Source: a virus. Taken from it: a stretch of DNA of 44,350 bases. Made by a program: the position numbers and the translations under genes. The stretch spans positions 1 to 44,350 of the IMG/VR virus record IMGVR_UViG_3300020281_000042. One strand, 5' to 3'. The notes beneath the pieces were generated by a model that ran no database searches, was not told where the DNA came from, and saw only the letters and a program-made list of their open reading frames with translations. Of the stretch, positions 30,206 through 37,916 are shown piece after piece (the first letter of the stretch is position 1; each line of letters opens with the position of its first letter).

Positions 30206-30550
30206 ATGAAATCTATTATCGCTTCCGGTCTCCTCCTCGGCATGGCACATGGTGCCGCTATTGCTGGTCCCTACGTGAACGTGGAATCCAACTCCTCTTA
30301 CACCGGCTCTGACTACACCGGTACTGCTACTGATGTCCACTATGGATATGAAGGTGACAACTGGTATGTCCAGGGAGGTACTACTCTCCTGGCTCCTGAT
30401 GCTGGAGATGGTTCTGTGGAGCTGTCCGGTAAGGCTGGTGGTTCCTACTCTTTGAGTGAAGAGCTGTCTCTGTACGGTGAAGTGTCCTTCATGGGCGGTG
30501 ATCCTGACAACTCCTATGGCACCAAGATCGGTGCTAAGTATTCCTTCTGA
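30206..30550 (+). CDS. Exported barrel-like protein with signal peptide, 114 aa
   Basis: The signal peptide is MKSIIASGLLLGMAHGAAIA with cleavage before GPYVNVESN. The mature part alternates hydrophobic and polar residues as in outer-membrane beta strands (TDVHYGYEGDNWYVQGGTTL, LSLYGEVSFMG) and ends in tyrosine-lysine beta signal form, GAKYSF with a terminal phenylalanine, like outer-membrane proteins. It is common in cyanophages. With about 94 mature residues, it could form half a small barrel or oligomerise. The function in infection is unknown. Confidence 0.7.
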   Translation: MKSIIASGLLLGMAHGAAIAGPYVNVESNSSYTGSDYTGTATDVHYGYEGDNWYVQGGTTLLAPDAGDGSVELSGKAGGSYSLSEELSLYGEVSFMGGDPDNSYGTKIGAKYSF

Positions 30551-30559
30551 TTTACACAC

Positions 30560-30592
30560 AGCCCGCCACTGGACGTGAGCCTTGGGCGGGCT
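30560..30592 (+). terminator. GC-rich hairpin upstream of psbA
   Basis: AGCCCGCC (30560-30567) pairs perfectly with GGCGGGCT (30585-30592) across a 17-base loop. It is followed by TCATTAAAG rather than a T run. It may separate the barrel-protein mRNA from psbA or stabilise the psbA transcript's 5' end. Confidence 0.5.
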
Positions 30593-30644
30593 TCATTAAA
30601 GTGCTCAAATACATACCCTTGGAAACATTTAACCCGCACTTTTA

Positions 30645-31721
30645 ATGACCGCTGTACTTCAACAACAACAGAGGTCTACCTGGGATGAGTTTTGCTCCTG
30701 GGTAACCTCTACTAACAATCGACTTTATGTTGGCTGGTTTGGTATCCTCATGATCCCAACCCTGCTGGCTGCTACTATTTGTTTCGTAACTGCATTTATT
30801 GCAGCACCACCTGTAGACATCGATGGAATCAGAGAACCAGTCGCAGGATCCCTCCTGTACGGAAACAACATCATATCGGGAGCCGTCGTTCCGAGCAGCA
30901 ATGCCATCGGACTACACTTCTACCCAATTTGGGAAGCTGCTACACTTGATGAATGGCTCTACAACGGGGGTCCATTCCAGCTTGTCGTTTTCCACTTCCT
31001 CATTGGCATCTATTCTTACATGGGACGAGAGTGGGAACTTAGCTATCGACTAGGTATGCGCCCCTGGATCTTCGTCGCTTACTCTGCACCTGTTGCAGCA
31101 GCGAGTGCCGTCTTTCTGGTGTATCCCTTCGGACAAGGATCTTTCTCTGATGCAATGCCGCTCGGCATTTCAGGTACCTTTAATTATATGTTTGTCTTTC
31201 AGGCAGAGCATAACATCCTTATGCATCCATTCCATATGCTGGGAGTTGCTGGAGTCTTCGGTGGCTCTCTATTCTCTGCTATGCATGGTAGCCTGGTTAC
31301 CTCCTCACTTATCCGTGAGACTACTGAAGAAGTAAGCCAAAACTATGGTTACAAATTCGGACAAGAGGAAGAGACTTACAACATTGTTGCCGCTCATGGT
31401 TATTTTGGTCGTCTTATCTTCCAGTACGCCAGCTTCAACAATAGTCGTAGTCTGCATTTCTTCCTGGCTGCTTGGCCTGTGGTTGGCATCTGGTTCACTG
31501 CGCTAGGTGTTAGCACTATGGCTTTCAACCTGAATGGATTTAACTTCAACCAATCCATCCAAGACCGTGAAGGTCACGTTATCAATACGTGGGCGGACAT
31601 CCTGAACCGAGCTGGTCTCGGCATGGAGGTCATGCACGAACGCAACGCCCACAACTTCCCGCTTGACTTGGCTGCTGCTGAGACCACCCCTGTGGCTTTG
31701 ACTGCACCAGCAATCGGCTAA
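30645..31721 (+). CDS. psbA: Photosystem II D1 protein
   Basis: D1 is the reaction-centre subunit damaged most by light; phage D1 replaces it during infection. The 358-residue chain is uninterrupted, with TyrZ in [10 protein letters not shown] (Y160 here, 161 in plant numbering), D169, the [11 protein letters not shown] ligands, [13 protein letters not shown] manganese ligands and the processed C-terminal tail after DLAA. The residue equivalent to 130 is Glu (E129 in GREWEL), the high-light D1:2 form. DE-loop [22 protein letters not shown] is conserved. No intron is present. Confidence 0.98.
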   Translation: MTAVLQQQQRSTWDEFCSWVTSTNNRLYVGWFGILMIPTLLAATICFVTAFIAAPPVDIDGIREPVAGSLLYGNNIISGAVVPSSNAIGLHFYPIWEAATLDEWLYNGGPFQLVVFHFLIGIYSYMGREWELSYRLGMRPWIFVAYSAPVAAASAVFLVYPFGQGSFSDAMPLGISGTFNYMFVFQAEHNILMHPFHMLGVAGVFGGSLFSAMHGSLVTSSLIRETTEEVSQNYGYKFGQEEETYNIVAAHGYFGRLIFQYASFNNSRSLHFFLAAWPVVGIWFTALGVSTMAFNLNGFNFNQSIQDREGHVINTWADILNRAGLGMEVMHERNAHNFPLDLAAAETTPVALTAPAIG

Positions 31722-31742
31722 TCATTTTCGTACGTTCATCCT

Positions 31743-31907
31743 ATGTTTGACATCCGAGTAGATGATGGTGGTGCACGTATTATTCGTGACGCCCTAAGAG
31801 AATACAAACGAACCTGGTCTGGTGGTCATCCACAAGAACAGATTGATATTGAGTTCTTAGAAACACAGTTTACCAAAATGGTACTCGAAGCAACATTGGA
31901 CGCATGA
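31743..31907 (+). CDS. Small conserved protein after psbA, 54 aa
   Basis: The protein reads MFDIRVDDGGARIIRDALREYKRTWSGGHPQEQIDIEFLETQFTKM and continues as a helix. The pattern V-D-x-G-x-A-R-x-I-R-(D/E)-A-L resembles small cyanophage proteins of unknown function. It lies 21 bases after psbA and before a terminator, so it shares its transcript. Confidence 0.6.
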   Translation: MFDIRVDDGGARIIRDALREYKRTWSGGHPQEQIDIEFLETQFTKMVLEATLDA

Positions 31908-31910
31908 TCG

Positions 31911-31940
31911 CCTAAGCATGGAACGGGGCTTAGGTTTATT
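31911..31940 (+). terminator. Intrinsic terminator of the psbA unit
   Basis: CCTAAGC (31911-31917) pairs with GCTTAGG (31928-31934) across a 10-base loop, followed by TTTATT. It lies four bases after the 54-residue gene's stop. This fits a weak to moderate intrinsic terminator. Confidence 0.6.
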
Positions 31941-31952
31941 CCTGTACGAACT

Positions 31953-32069
31953 ATGTCTGACCTCGAAAAGCGTTACATCATCAATGCTTACAACAAAATG
32001 CTCCGTGAGGAGAAAGAGTTGAAGCTTTGCTATCGCGGAACTGCTTACAAAAAAACTGTTCTGAACTGA
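31953..32069 (+). CDS. Small conserved protein before the capsid leader, 38 aa
   Basis: MSDLEKRYIINAYNKMLREEKELKLCYRGTAYKKTVLN is helical; LREEKELKLCYRGTAY is shared by small cyanophage proteins (D-L-E-x-R-Y ... L-R-E-x-K-E-L-x-L-C-Y-R-G). Its stop codon falls inside the tRNA-like structure that follows. The function is unknown. Confidence 0.55.
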   Translation: MSDLEKRYIINAYNKMLREEKELKLCYRGTAYKKTVLN

Positions 32070-32109
32070 TCTGGTGACTCAGGGGGAGGTTCGATTCCTC
32101 CCCTCAGTT
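32064..32109 (+). other. tRNA-acceptor/T-arm-like RNA structure
   Basis: A perfect 7-bp stem GGGGAGG/CCTCCCC (32083-32089 with 32097-32103) holds a 7-base loop TTCGATT, an exact match to the tRNA T-loop consensus. The outer arms AACTGA (32064-32069) and TCAGTT (32104-32109) pair and would stack on it like an acceptor stem, with 13 bases in place of the D and anticodon arms. No CCA follows and no anticodon arm exists, so this is not a functional tRNA gene. It could be an RNA processing signal, a decoy or a relic. Confidence 0.55.
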
Positions 32110-32223
32110 ATTGGCGTTGGCCTTCTACGGAAGATACCCTTCGCCGTCATGACGGTGGGAAAAGACCACAAAAATTTTGATCGATCGAAAAGGTTACATA
32201 TTTAAGTTTATTTATCCATACAA
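32110..32223 (+). promoter_or_regulatory. Capsid gene leader with palindromes, possible late promoter
   Basis: The stretch before the capsid gene contains the 12-base palindrome CCGTCATGACGG (32144-32155), a GATCGATC repeat and an AT-rich segment before the ATG. The octamer ATACCCTT at 32134 also occurs upstream of psbA at 30613, which may reflect a phage polymerase promoter. The capsid gene is normally the most strongly expressed gene, so a promoter here is expected. Confidence 0.35.
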
Positions 32224-33348
32224 ATGGCACAACAGTCTTCTACGTTGACCACTAGCCTTACACGGCCTGGTCAAGCTAACTCTGCGGGTAACGCCCGCGC
32301 CTTGTACCTTGATCTCTTCTCTGGAGAGATGTTCAAGGGCTTCGAGAATAATGCAATCGCTCGTGACCTGGTCATGCGGCGTACCCTGAAGAACGGCAAG
32401 TCTCTTCAGTTCATCTACACCGGTCGTACCACGGCTGAGTACCACACCCCAGGCAACGCAATCCTCGGTAACACCGACGGTGCGCCTCCGGTGGCCGATA
32501 AGACCATCACGGTCGATGACCTGCTGATCAGCTCCGCTTTCGTGTATGAGCTGGATGAGACCCTTGCTCATTACGAGCTGCGTGGTGAGATCTCTAAGAA
32601 GATCGGCTATGCACTCGCTGAGAAGTATGACCGTCTGATCTTCCGTGCTATCACTCGCGGTGCTCGTGCTGCTTCACCGATCACCAAGGCTAACTTCCTT
32701 GAGCCCGGTGGCACCCAGATCCGTGTCGGTTCTACCACCAACGAATCTGATGCGTTCAACGCTCAGAACCTGGTGGCCGCCTTCTACGACGCCGCTGCTG
32801 CGATGGACGAAAAGGGCATCAGCCAAGACGGACGTGTGGGTGTTCTTAACCCTCGCCAATACTATGCACTGATCCAAGAGGTCGGTGACAACGGTCTGGT
32901 GAACCGCGATGTACAGGGTGACTCCCGTCAGCGCGGACAAGGCATTGTCGAGATCGCTGGTATCAAGATCTACAAGTCCATGAACATTCCGTTCCTGGGC
33001 AAGTACGGTACGAAGTACGGCGGCACCACTGGTGAGACCGATCCTGGTAACACCGGTAGCTTCATTGCTCCTACTCCTGAAAACGCCTCCGGCGCTACCG
33101 CTGGCATCAACAACGACTATGGTACTAACGCCGAATTGGGCGCTAAGTCCTGTGGTCTTATCTTCCAGAAGGAAGCCGCTGGCGTTGTCGAAACCATTGG
33201 ACCCCAGGTCCAGGTGACCTCGGGCGACGTGTCTGTGGTTTATCAGGGTGACGTGATCCTTGGCCGTCTGGCTATGGGCGCTGATTACCTGAACCCTGCT
33301 GCAGCCGTTGAGCTGCACGTGGGCGCTACTGCACCTTCCGCTTTCTGA
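32224..33348 (+). CDS. Major capsid protein (T7 gp10-like)
   Basis: This HK97-fold protein builds the icosahedral head. It begins MAQQSSTLTTSLTRPGQ and continues LYLDLFSGEMFKGFENNAIARDLVMRRTLKNGKSLQF, the T7 gp10 N-arm and spine pattern. The end runs VVYQGDVILGRLAMGADYLNPAAAVEL, the P-domain typical of this family. At 374 residues it is close to T7 gp10A (345). It lies after the photosynthesis genes and before a strong terminator. No frameshift extension like gp10B is visible. Confidence 0.96.
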   Translation: MAQQSSTLTTSLTRPGQANSAGNARALYLDLFSGEMFKGFENNAIARDLVMRRTLKNGKSLQFIYTGRTTAEYHTPGNAILGNTDGAPPVADKTITVDDLLISSAFVYELDETLAHYELRGEISKKIGYALAEKYDRLIFRAITRGARAASPITKANFLEPGGTQIRVGSTTNESDAFNAQNLVAAFYDAAAAMDEKGISQDGRVGVLNPRQYYALIQEVGDNGLVNRDVQGDSRQRGQGIVEIAGIKIYKSMNIPFLGKYGTKYGGTTGETDPGNTGSFIAPTPENASGATAGINNDYGTNAELGAKSCGLIFQKEAAGVVETIGPQVQVTSGDVSVVYQGDVILGRLAMGADYLNPAAAVELHVGATAPSAF

Positions 33349-33363
33349 TATTTATCTTTTACA

Positions 33364-33390
33364 AGGGTTCCTTCGGGAGCCCTTTTTTTT
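33364..33390 (+). terminator. Strong intrinsic terminator after the capsid gene (T7 T-phi equivalent)
   Basis: The 8-bp stem AGGGTTCC/GGAGCCCT, with one G-T pair, closes a TTCG tetraloop and is followed by a run of eight T. It sits 15 bases past the capsid stop and just before the tail tubular protein gene, the same place as the T7 late terminator. Confidence 0.92.
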
Positions 33391-33394
33391 AACT

Positions 33395-34009
33395 ATGGCT
33401 ACTCCTACTACTATTGATCTCGATACCGAACTATCCGCAGTAAATTCAATCTTGGGGAGTATCGGTCAGTCTCCAGTTACTAACCTCAATTTCACTAACC
33501 CAGAGATTGAGTTTATCTACAACCTCCTTAAAGAAAGCAACGTCGAAGTGCAAAGTGAAGGTTGGGTTTACAACCGTGAAGATCACTACCCATTCACACC
33601 TGACAACAACAAACACATTTTGATTCCTAGCAACGTCCTACGTATGGATGTTTGTGAGGAAGAAGTTTATCGAACTACTGATGTCGTCAAACGTGACGGC
33701 AAGTTGTACAACAAAGTTGAACATACATTCGAGTTTGAAGAACCGCTGGACATGAATGTCGTTTGGTTGTTCCCGTTCGAGGACCTTCCTCAACCTTTCA
33801 AACGTCTGATCGTCGCCAAAGCTTCTGTTCGTGCTGCTACTCAACTTGTGTCTAACCCGACTCTTGTCCAACTCTTAGGACAACAGGAAGCTTATTGCCG
33901 TGCAATCGTCACTGAGTACGAATGTAACCAGGGCGATCACAACTTCCTTGGTATGGGTCAGGGACAAAGTTACCGCTCTTATGAACCCTTCCGTGGATTG
34001 CGTCGCTGA
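33395..34009 (+). CDS. Tail tubular protein A (T7 gp11-like)
   Basis: The 204-residue protein begins MATPTTIDLDTELSAVNSILGSIGQSPVTNL and continues LLKESNVEVQSEGWVYN, the standard opening of T7 gp11 homologues (T7 196 residues). It forms the adapter ring between portal and nozzle. The ATG at 33395 follows the terminator; the longer frame starting inside the capsid gene is not used. It overlaps the gp12 start by one base (TGATG). Confidence 0.93.
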   Translation: MATPTTIDLDTELSAVNSILGSIGQSPVTNLNFTNPEIEFIYNLLKESNVEVQSEGWVYNREDHYPFTPDNNKHILIPSNVLRMDVCEEEVYRTTDVVKRDGKLYNKVEHTFEFEEPLDMNVVWLFPFEDLPQPFKRLIVAKASVRAATQLVSNPTLVQLLGQQEAYCRAIVTEYECNQGDHNFLGMGQGQSYRSYEPFRGLRR

Positions 34010-36759
34010 TGCCAAGTATTACTCAAACTATTCCTAATTTTTTTGGTGGCATCTCTAAGGTGCCTGACAGCCAGATGGGTCGGGGTCAAGTCAAAGATGC
34101 AGTGAACTGTATCCCCGACCTAAACAAGGGGCTGTATAAACGCCCTGGAGCCAAGCGTGTAGGTACGTCCGTTTTAGCTAACGCAACGTCTACAGGTGTT
34201 TGGTTCCATTACTACAGAGATGAAACCGAAGGTAGCTATATCGGTCAGGTACAGACCAACGGTGCAGTGAACATGTGGGATGCCGAAACTGGCAATGCCA
34301 TTACTGTTTCCTACGAAACTGGTCAGCAATCAAACCTTCAAAACTACCTGTCCAGTGGAACGATAGGTCCTGAGACATTGCAGTTTACGACTATCAATGA
34401 CAGCACCTTTGTTGTCAATAGGAACGTGACTGCTGCTATGGAAGCTACGTCTGTTTCTAAGTCTGCTGAAAGACCCCATACATACTCAGCTTTTGTTGAA
34501 TTAAAGGTTGTACAAAACGGACGTCAGTACGGACTTAACATTCACGACCCCACCTCCAACGCTACTACTGCAATCACCACTGCTACACAGATTGCTGCAA
34601 ACCCAACAGGCCCTGGCTTTGGATATTTCCCTGGTTCTACAGGTCATTGCCCTCACACAGGCACAAAACTGTTTACATTAAATAGCGGAACTACTAAAAA
34701 AAACCTTGTATTCCGTATCACAACTACTGGACAGCAGGGGCGGGTGCCTAGTTCTAATGATGACGATCCCGAAGCAGCTGACTTCACTTGCTCTTATTCA
34801 CACCGTGTGGATCTTTTCCATGGTGGAGAGGGCTGGACTGTCGGCAGTGCAGGTACTGTCACAATGGAAGGAGCAAACTATCCTATTGTTGTTGAAAAAG
34901 TAGAAACAGTTAATGTACGTGCATCTATCAAAGCTGTACGTCCAGTACCTACTGCTTTTGATCAACAAACAAATGTCACACCTGACACGATTTTAGGTGG
35001 CATACAGGGTGAGCTGGCTGGTCTTACTGGTATCAACGTTGACGTTATCGGCAATGGACTTTACATTTACAGCGATACAGTCAACTTTACTGTCGAGGCA
35101 CAAAACAGTGACTTGATGACAGTCATTACTGACACTGTTAATGATGTAACAGGTCTACCTTTCCAATGTAAGCACGGGTACATCGTAAAAGTATCTAATA
35201 GCAGTAGCGCTGACGATGATTACTATCTGCGTTTTGAAGGCAATGGTGGTGGTTCCGGTCCTGGATCATGGGTTGAGTGTGCTGAACCTGGCATTGCTAA
35301 CACCATAAATCCTTTGACTGTACCTCCTGTTATTCAACGTCAAGCTAACGGTCAGTTTATTGTCAAGCGTTTTACTTATTCGACACGTGACGTTGGTGAT
35401 GATAATACGAATCCAGTGCCTAGCTTCATTGGCAAAACAATCAACAAGGTTTTGTTTTTCCGAAACCGTCTTGGATTTTTAAGTGATGAAAATGTCATTC
35501 TATCCCAACCAGGTGACCTGGGGAACTTCTTTGTCAACACTGCTCTCACAGTTTCAGGCACTGACCCCATCGACATTAGTTGTTCTTCTAAGTATCCTGC
35601 TATCCTGTTTGATGCTCTTGAAATAAACACTGGTCTCATTGTATTTGCAGAGAACCAACAGTTTCTGCTTGCCACTGATTCGGATATTCTTAACCCAGAT
35701 ACAGCACGTTTAAGCAGCATTAGTACGTATAACTACAACACCGCTGTACCACCATTTTCATTGGGAACTATTGCTGGTTTCTTGGACAATGCAGGTGCTC
35801 ATACTCGTTTCTTTGTCATGTCAAATGTGGCACGTGAAGGCGAGCCTAATGTGAACGAGCTAAGCAAAGTGGTATCTACTGCTCTCAGTAAAGATATTGA
35901 CTTACTTGCTGACTCACGTGAAAACACCACCATTTTCTTTGGCAAAAAGAACAGTGATGAGGTGTTTGGTTACAAGTACTTTAATGTGTCTGATAAGCAG
36001 CTTCAATCATCTTGGTTCCGTTGGAAACATACACGACCACTTGCTTATCATTGTTGTGTAAATGACACGTATATTTTTGTCGATGATCAATTTTTCCTGC
36101 AAAGGATCAATTTCCTCAGAGATGATGATACCACATTTACTGAAAACAATAACGAATATATTCTCCATTTAGATAACTATGTGGAGATGACAGGTGGTAC
36201 TTTCAATAGTACTACTAGACAAACCACCTTTACTTTGCCTTGGCTGGCTAACATTACAGATAAGTCTGTAGATCTTGTAGCTGTAAAACCAGGCGTTGAT
36301 GGTCTGATTGTTTTGAACGTTGATGTTCCGACTAGCGGTAACAATGTCACTGTACCTGGCAACGAACCAACTCTGACATTTGGGTATAACTACACCATGC
36401 AGGTTGACCTTCCTAGGTTCTTTGTTCAAAAAGTCGCTGGTGAAAGAACAGTCAATGAAGAACGTGGCAGCCTCGTTGTTCACAGGGTAAAACCTTCCTT
36501 TGGTCGGTTAGGTCAGTACCAATCAGTTGTGTCTAGAACTGGCAAGGCTGATTATGTTGATGACTTCACGTCAAGTACATATAACCAATACTTTGTAGCT
36601 GACGTACAAGTCGAAGACGAGCATACTGGAACAATCCCTGTTTACGAAAAAAACAATAACTTTAACTTATCAATCAAATCAACTTCGCCTCTTCCGGCAA
36701 CACTTATTTCTTTGACTTGGGAGGGTGATTACTCTCCCAAATACTACAAGAATGTCTAA
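34009..36759 (+). CDS. Tail tubular protein B, nozzle (T7 gp12-like)
   Basis: The protein starts ITQTIPNFFGGISKVPDSQMGRGQVKDAVNCIPDLNKGLYKRPGAKRVG, the T7 gp12 signature QxIPNLxxGISQQPDxxR...NxxPDxxxGLxKRPG. It includes the late LFFRNRLGFLSDENVILSQPGDLGNFF block. At 916 residues it is longer than T7 gp12 (794), with extra sequence around residues 200-420. The hexamer makes the tail tip and anchors the fibres. It overlaps the next gene. Confidence 0.95.
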   Translation: MPSITQTIPNFFGGISKVPDSQMGRGQVKDAVNCIPDLNKGLYKRPGAKRVGTSVLANATSTGVWFHYYRDETEGSYIGQVQTNGAVNMWDAETGNAITVSYETGQQSNLQNYLSSGTIGPETLQFTTINDSTFVVNRNVTAAMEATSVSKSAERPHTYSAFVELKVVQNGRQYGLNIHDPTSNATTAITTATQIAANPTGPGFGYFPGSTGHCPHTGTKLFTLNSGTTKKNLVFRITTTGQQGRVPSSNDDDPEAADFTCSYSHRVDLFHGGEGWTVGSAGTVTMEGANYPIVVEKVETVNVRASIKAVRPVPTAFDQQTNVTPDTILGGIQGELAGLTGINVDVIGNGLYIYSDTVNFTVEAQNSDLMTVITDTVNDVTGLPFQCKHGYIVKVSNSSSADDDYYLRFEGNGGGSGPGSWVECAEPGIANTINPLTVPPVIQRQANGQFIVKRFTYSTRDVGDDNTNPVPSFIGKTINKVLFFRNRLGFLSDENVILSQPGDLGNFFVNTALTVSGTDPIDISCSSKYPAILFDALEINTGLIVFAENQQFLLATDSDILNPDTARLSSISTYNYNTAVPPFSLGTIAGFLDNAGAHTRFFVMSNVAREGEPNVNELSKVVSTALSKDIDLLADSRENTTIFFGKKNSDEVFGYKYFNVSDKQLQSSWFRWKHTRPLAYHCCVNDTYIFVDDQFFLQRINFLRDDDTTFTENNNEYILHLDNYVEMTGGTFNSTTRQTTFTLPWLANITDKSVDLVAVKPGVDGLIVLNVDVPTSGNNVTVPGNEPTLTFGYNYTMQVDLPRFFVQKVAGERTVNEERGSLVVHRVKPSFGRLGQYQSVVSRTGKADYVDDFTSSTYNQYFVADVQVEDEHTGTIPVYEKNNNFNLSIKSTSPLPATLISLTWEGDYSPKYYKNV

Positions 36760-37222
36760 GTACATTTATCCACTCACTAAAGAGGTCGCTATGGAAGTGG
36801 CCTCTAATTTACGCCCTGACGACTATAGGGAGGTTACTGAGGGGCATGGTCACAACCCCTTCTATAGCCTCCTTACAGGAGCTTCTGTGGGCTACTCAGG
36901 AGCTTGGTTGACACCCGACAACAAGTGGGGTGCCGCCTTTGGTATAGGTCCCGAGAACGGGATCTGGATGTTATGCACTCCTGAGATACACAAACATCCG
37001 ATGTCATTCGCACGTAAGTGCAAAAGATTTATTGACAGTAGACCAGAGAAGGTGCTGTGGAACATTGTTGACAAGCGCAACACTACCCATCTAAAGCTCC
37101 TTCGTTTTCTTGGATTTAAGTTCTTGCGTGAAGTTACTTACGGTCCAAACAATTTAACCTTTATAGAATTTTGCCGTGTGCGAACCAGTAACAGCCCTAA
37201 CAGCAGTAGCTGGAGGAATTAA
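36752..37222 (+). CDS. gp13-like protein with acetyltransferase-like fold, 156 aa
   Basis: The start at 36752 overlaps the gp12 stop. Motifs EVASNLRPDDYREVTEGHGHNP and KRNTTHLKLLRFLGFKF resemble the GNAT-like fold of T7 gp13-type proteins: a helix with R-P-D-D at the start and the final N-x-x-H-x-x-x-L-x-x-L-G-F. T7 gp13 is needed for virion morphogenesis. Whether it acetylates anything is unknown. It overlaps the next gene by 47 bases. Confidence 0.7.
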   Translation: MSKYIYPLTKEVAMEVASNLRPDDYREVTEGHGHNPFYSLLTGASVGYSGAWLTPDNKWGAAFGIGPENGIWMLCTPEIHKHPMSFARKCKRFIDSRPEKVLWNIVDKRNTTHLKLLRFLGFKFLREVTYGPNNLTFIEFCRVRTSNSPNSSSWRN

Positions 37223-37916
37223 AGCATTTGGTGGTTTAGCGGCTGCTAGCAGTCAAAAGAGTGCTGTGGCCCGTGATTGGGAACGTCAAATGGAGTTCCG
37301 TAAGCTGAACTTCATGCGTGACCAGGGGCGCTATAAGCTAAAACTTGCCAGATATGACCAACAAATAGATGAAAATGCTTTAGCTGCCAGTGCAGCTTTT
37401 GCTAAAGAACAAGCTTGGCTTAATGATCAATACAGTTTAGCGTCTGTTAAATACCAAAATGACTTCATCAACATTGCAAAACGTTTGAAATATGTTGGTG
37501 AGGGTAATACCGCAAGGCGTTTGCGTTCTTTGCCGTTTGCTGAGTTGGGTCGTATGAAAGCCATGCAAGTTTCCAACCTTATCCGTGCCCGTGAAAAGGT
37601 TGATGGCTTTGGACGTAACCTTAAGACAAAACTTCGATCCGCTAATCAACGTGCTTTTGACGCTGTTGGACCAATTCCAATGCCTGGTATTGCTCCGCCT
37701 AAGCCTGATATGGATATGACTGGTGCCTCTATTAACTTCCTTGGTGATGTTGTTGGTACAGCAGCTAGTGCTTATGGGGCATATCAAAAGAGTCTGCCGC
37801 CAAACGAGGCTTTTAAGAATAACTCATCATCTTTTGGTAGTTATTCTGATGTGAACCTTTCTAGATTCCCCGGTCTTTTTGATTACACACCTGAAGTAAA
37901 TTTTTTTGATTACTAA
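37176..37916 (+). CDS. Internal virion protein B (T7 gp14-like), GTG start
   Basis: The GTG at 37176 gives MCEPVTALTAVAGGIKAFGGLAAASSQ, an N-terminal pattern of internal virion proteins. The middle is helical (KYQNDFINIAKRLKYVGEGNTARRLRSLPFAELGRM) and the end is Phe/Asn-rich. T7 gp14 (196 residues) forms an ejected pore in the outer membrane. Length 246. The next start overlaps the stop (TAATG). Confidence 0.8.
   Translation: MCEPVTALTAVAGGIKAFGGLAAASSQKSAVARDWERQMEFRKLNFMRDQGRYKLKLARYDQQIDENALAASAAFAKEQAWLNDQYSLASVKYQNDFINIAKRLKYVGEGNTARRLRSLPFAELGRMKAMQVSNLIRAREKVDGFGRNLKTKLRSANQRAFDAVGPIPMPGIAPPKPDMDMTGASINFLGDVVGTAASAYGAYQKSLPPNEAFKNNSSSFGSYSDVNLSRFPGLFDYTPEVNFFDY

Noticed and set aside
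32224-33390. Programmed frameshift producing a longer minor capsid protein
   Set aside because: No slippery site was seen near the capsid stop, and a strong terminator follows within 15 bases, leaving no extended frame.
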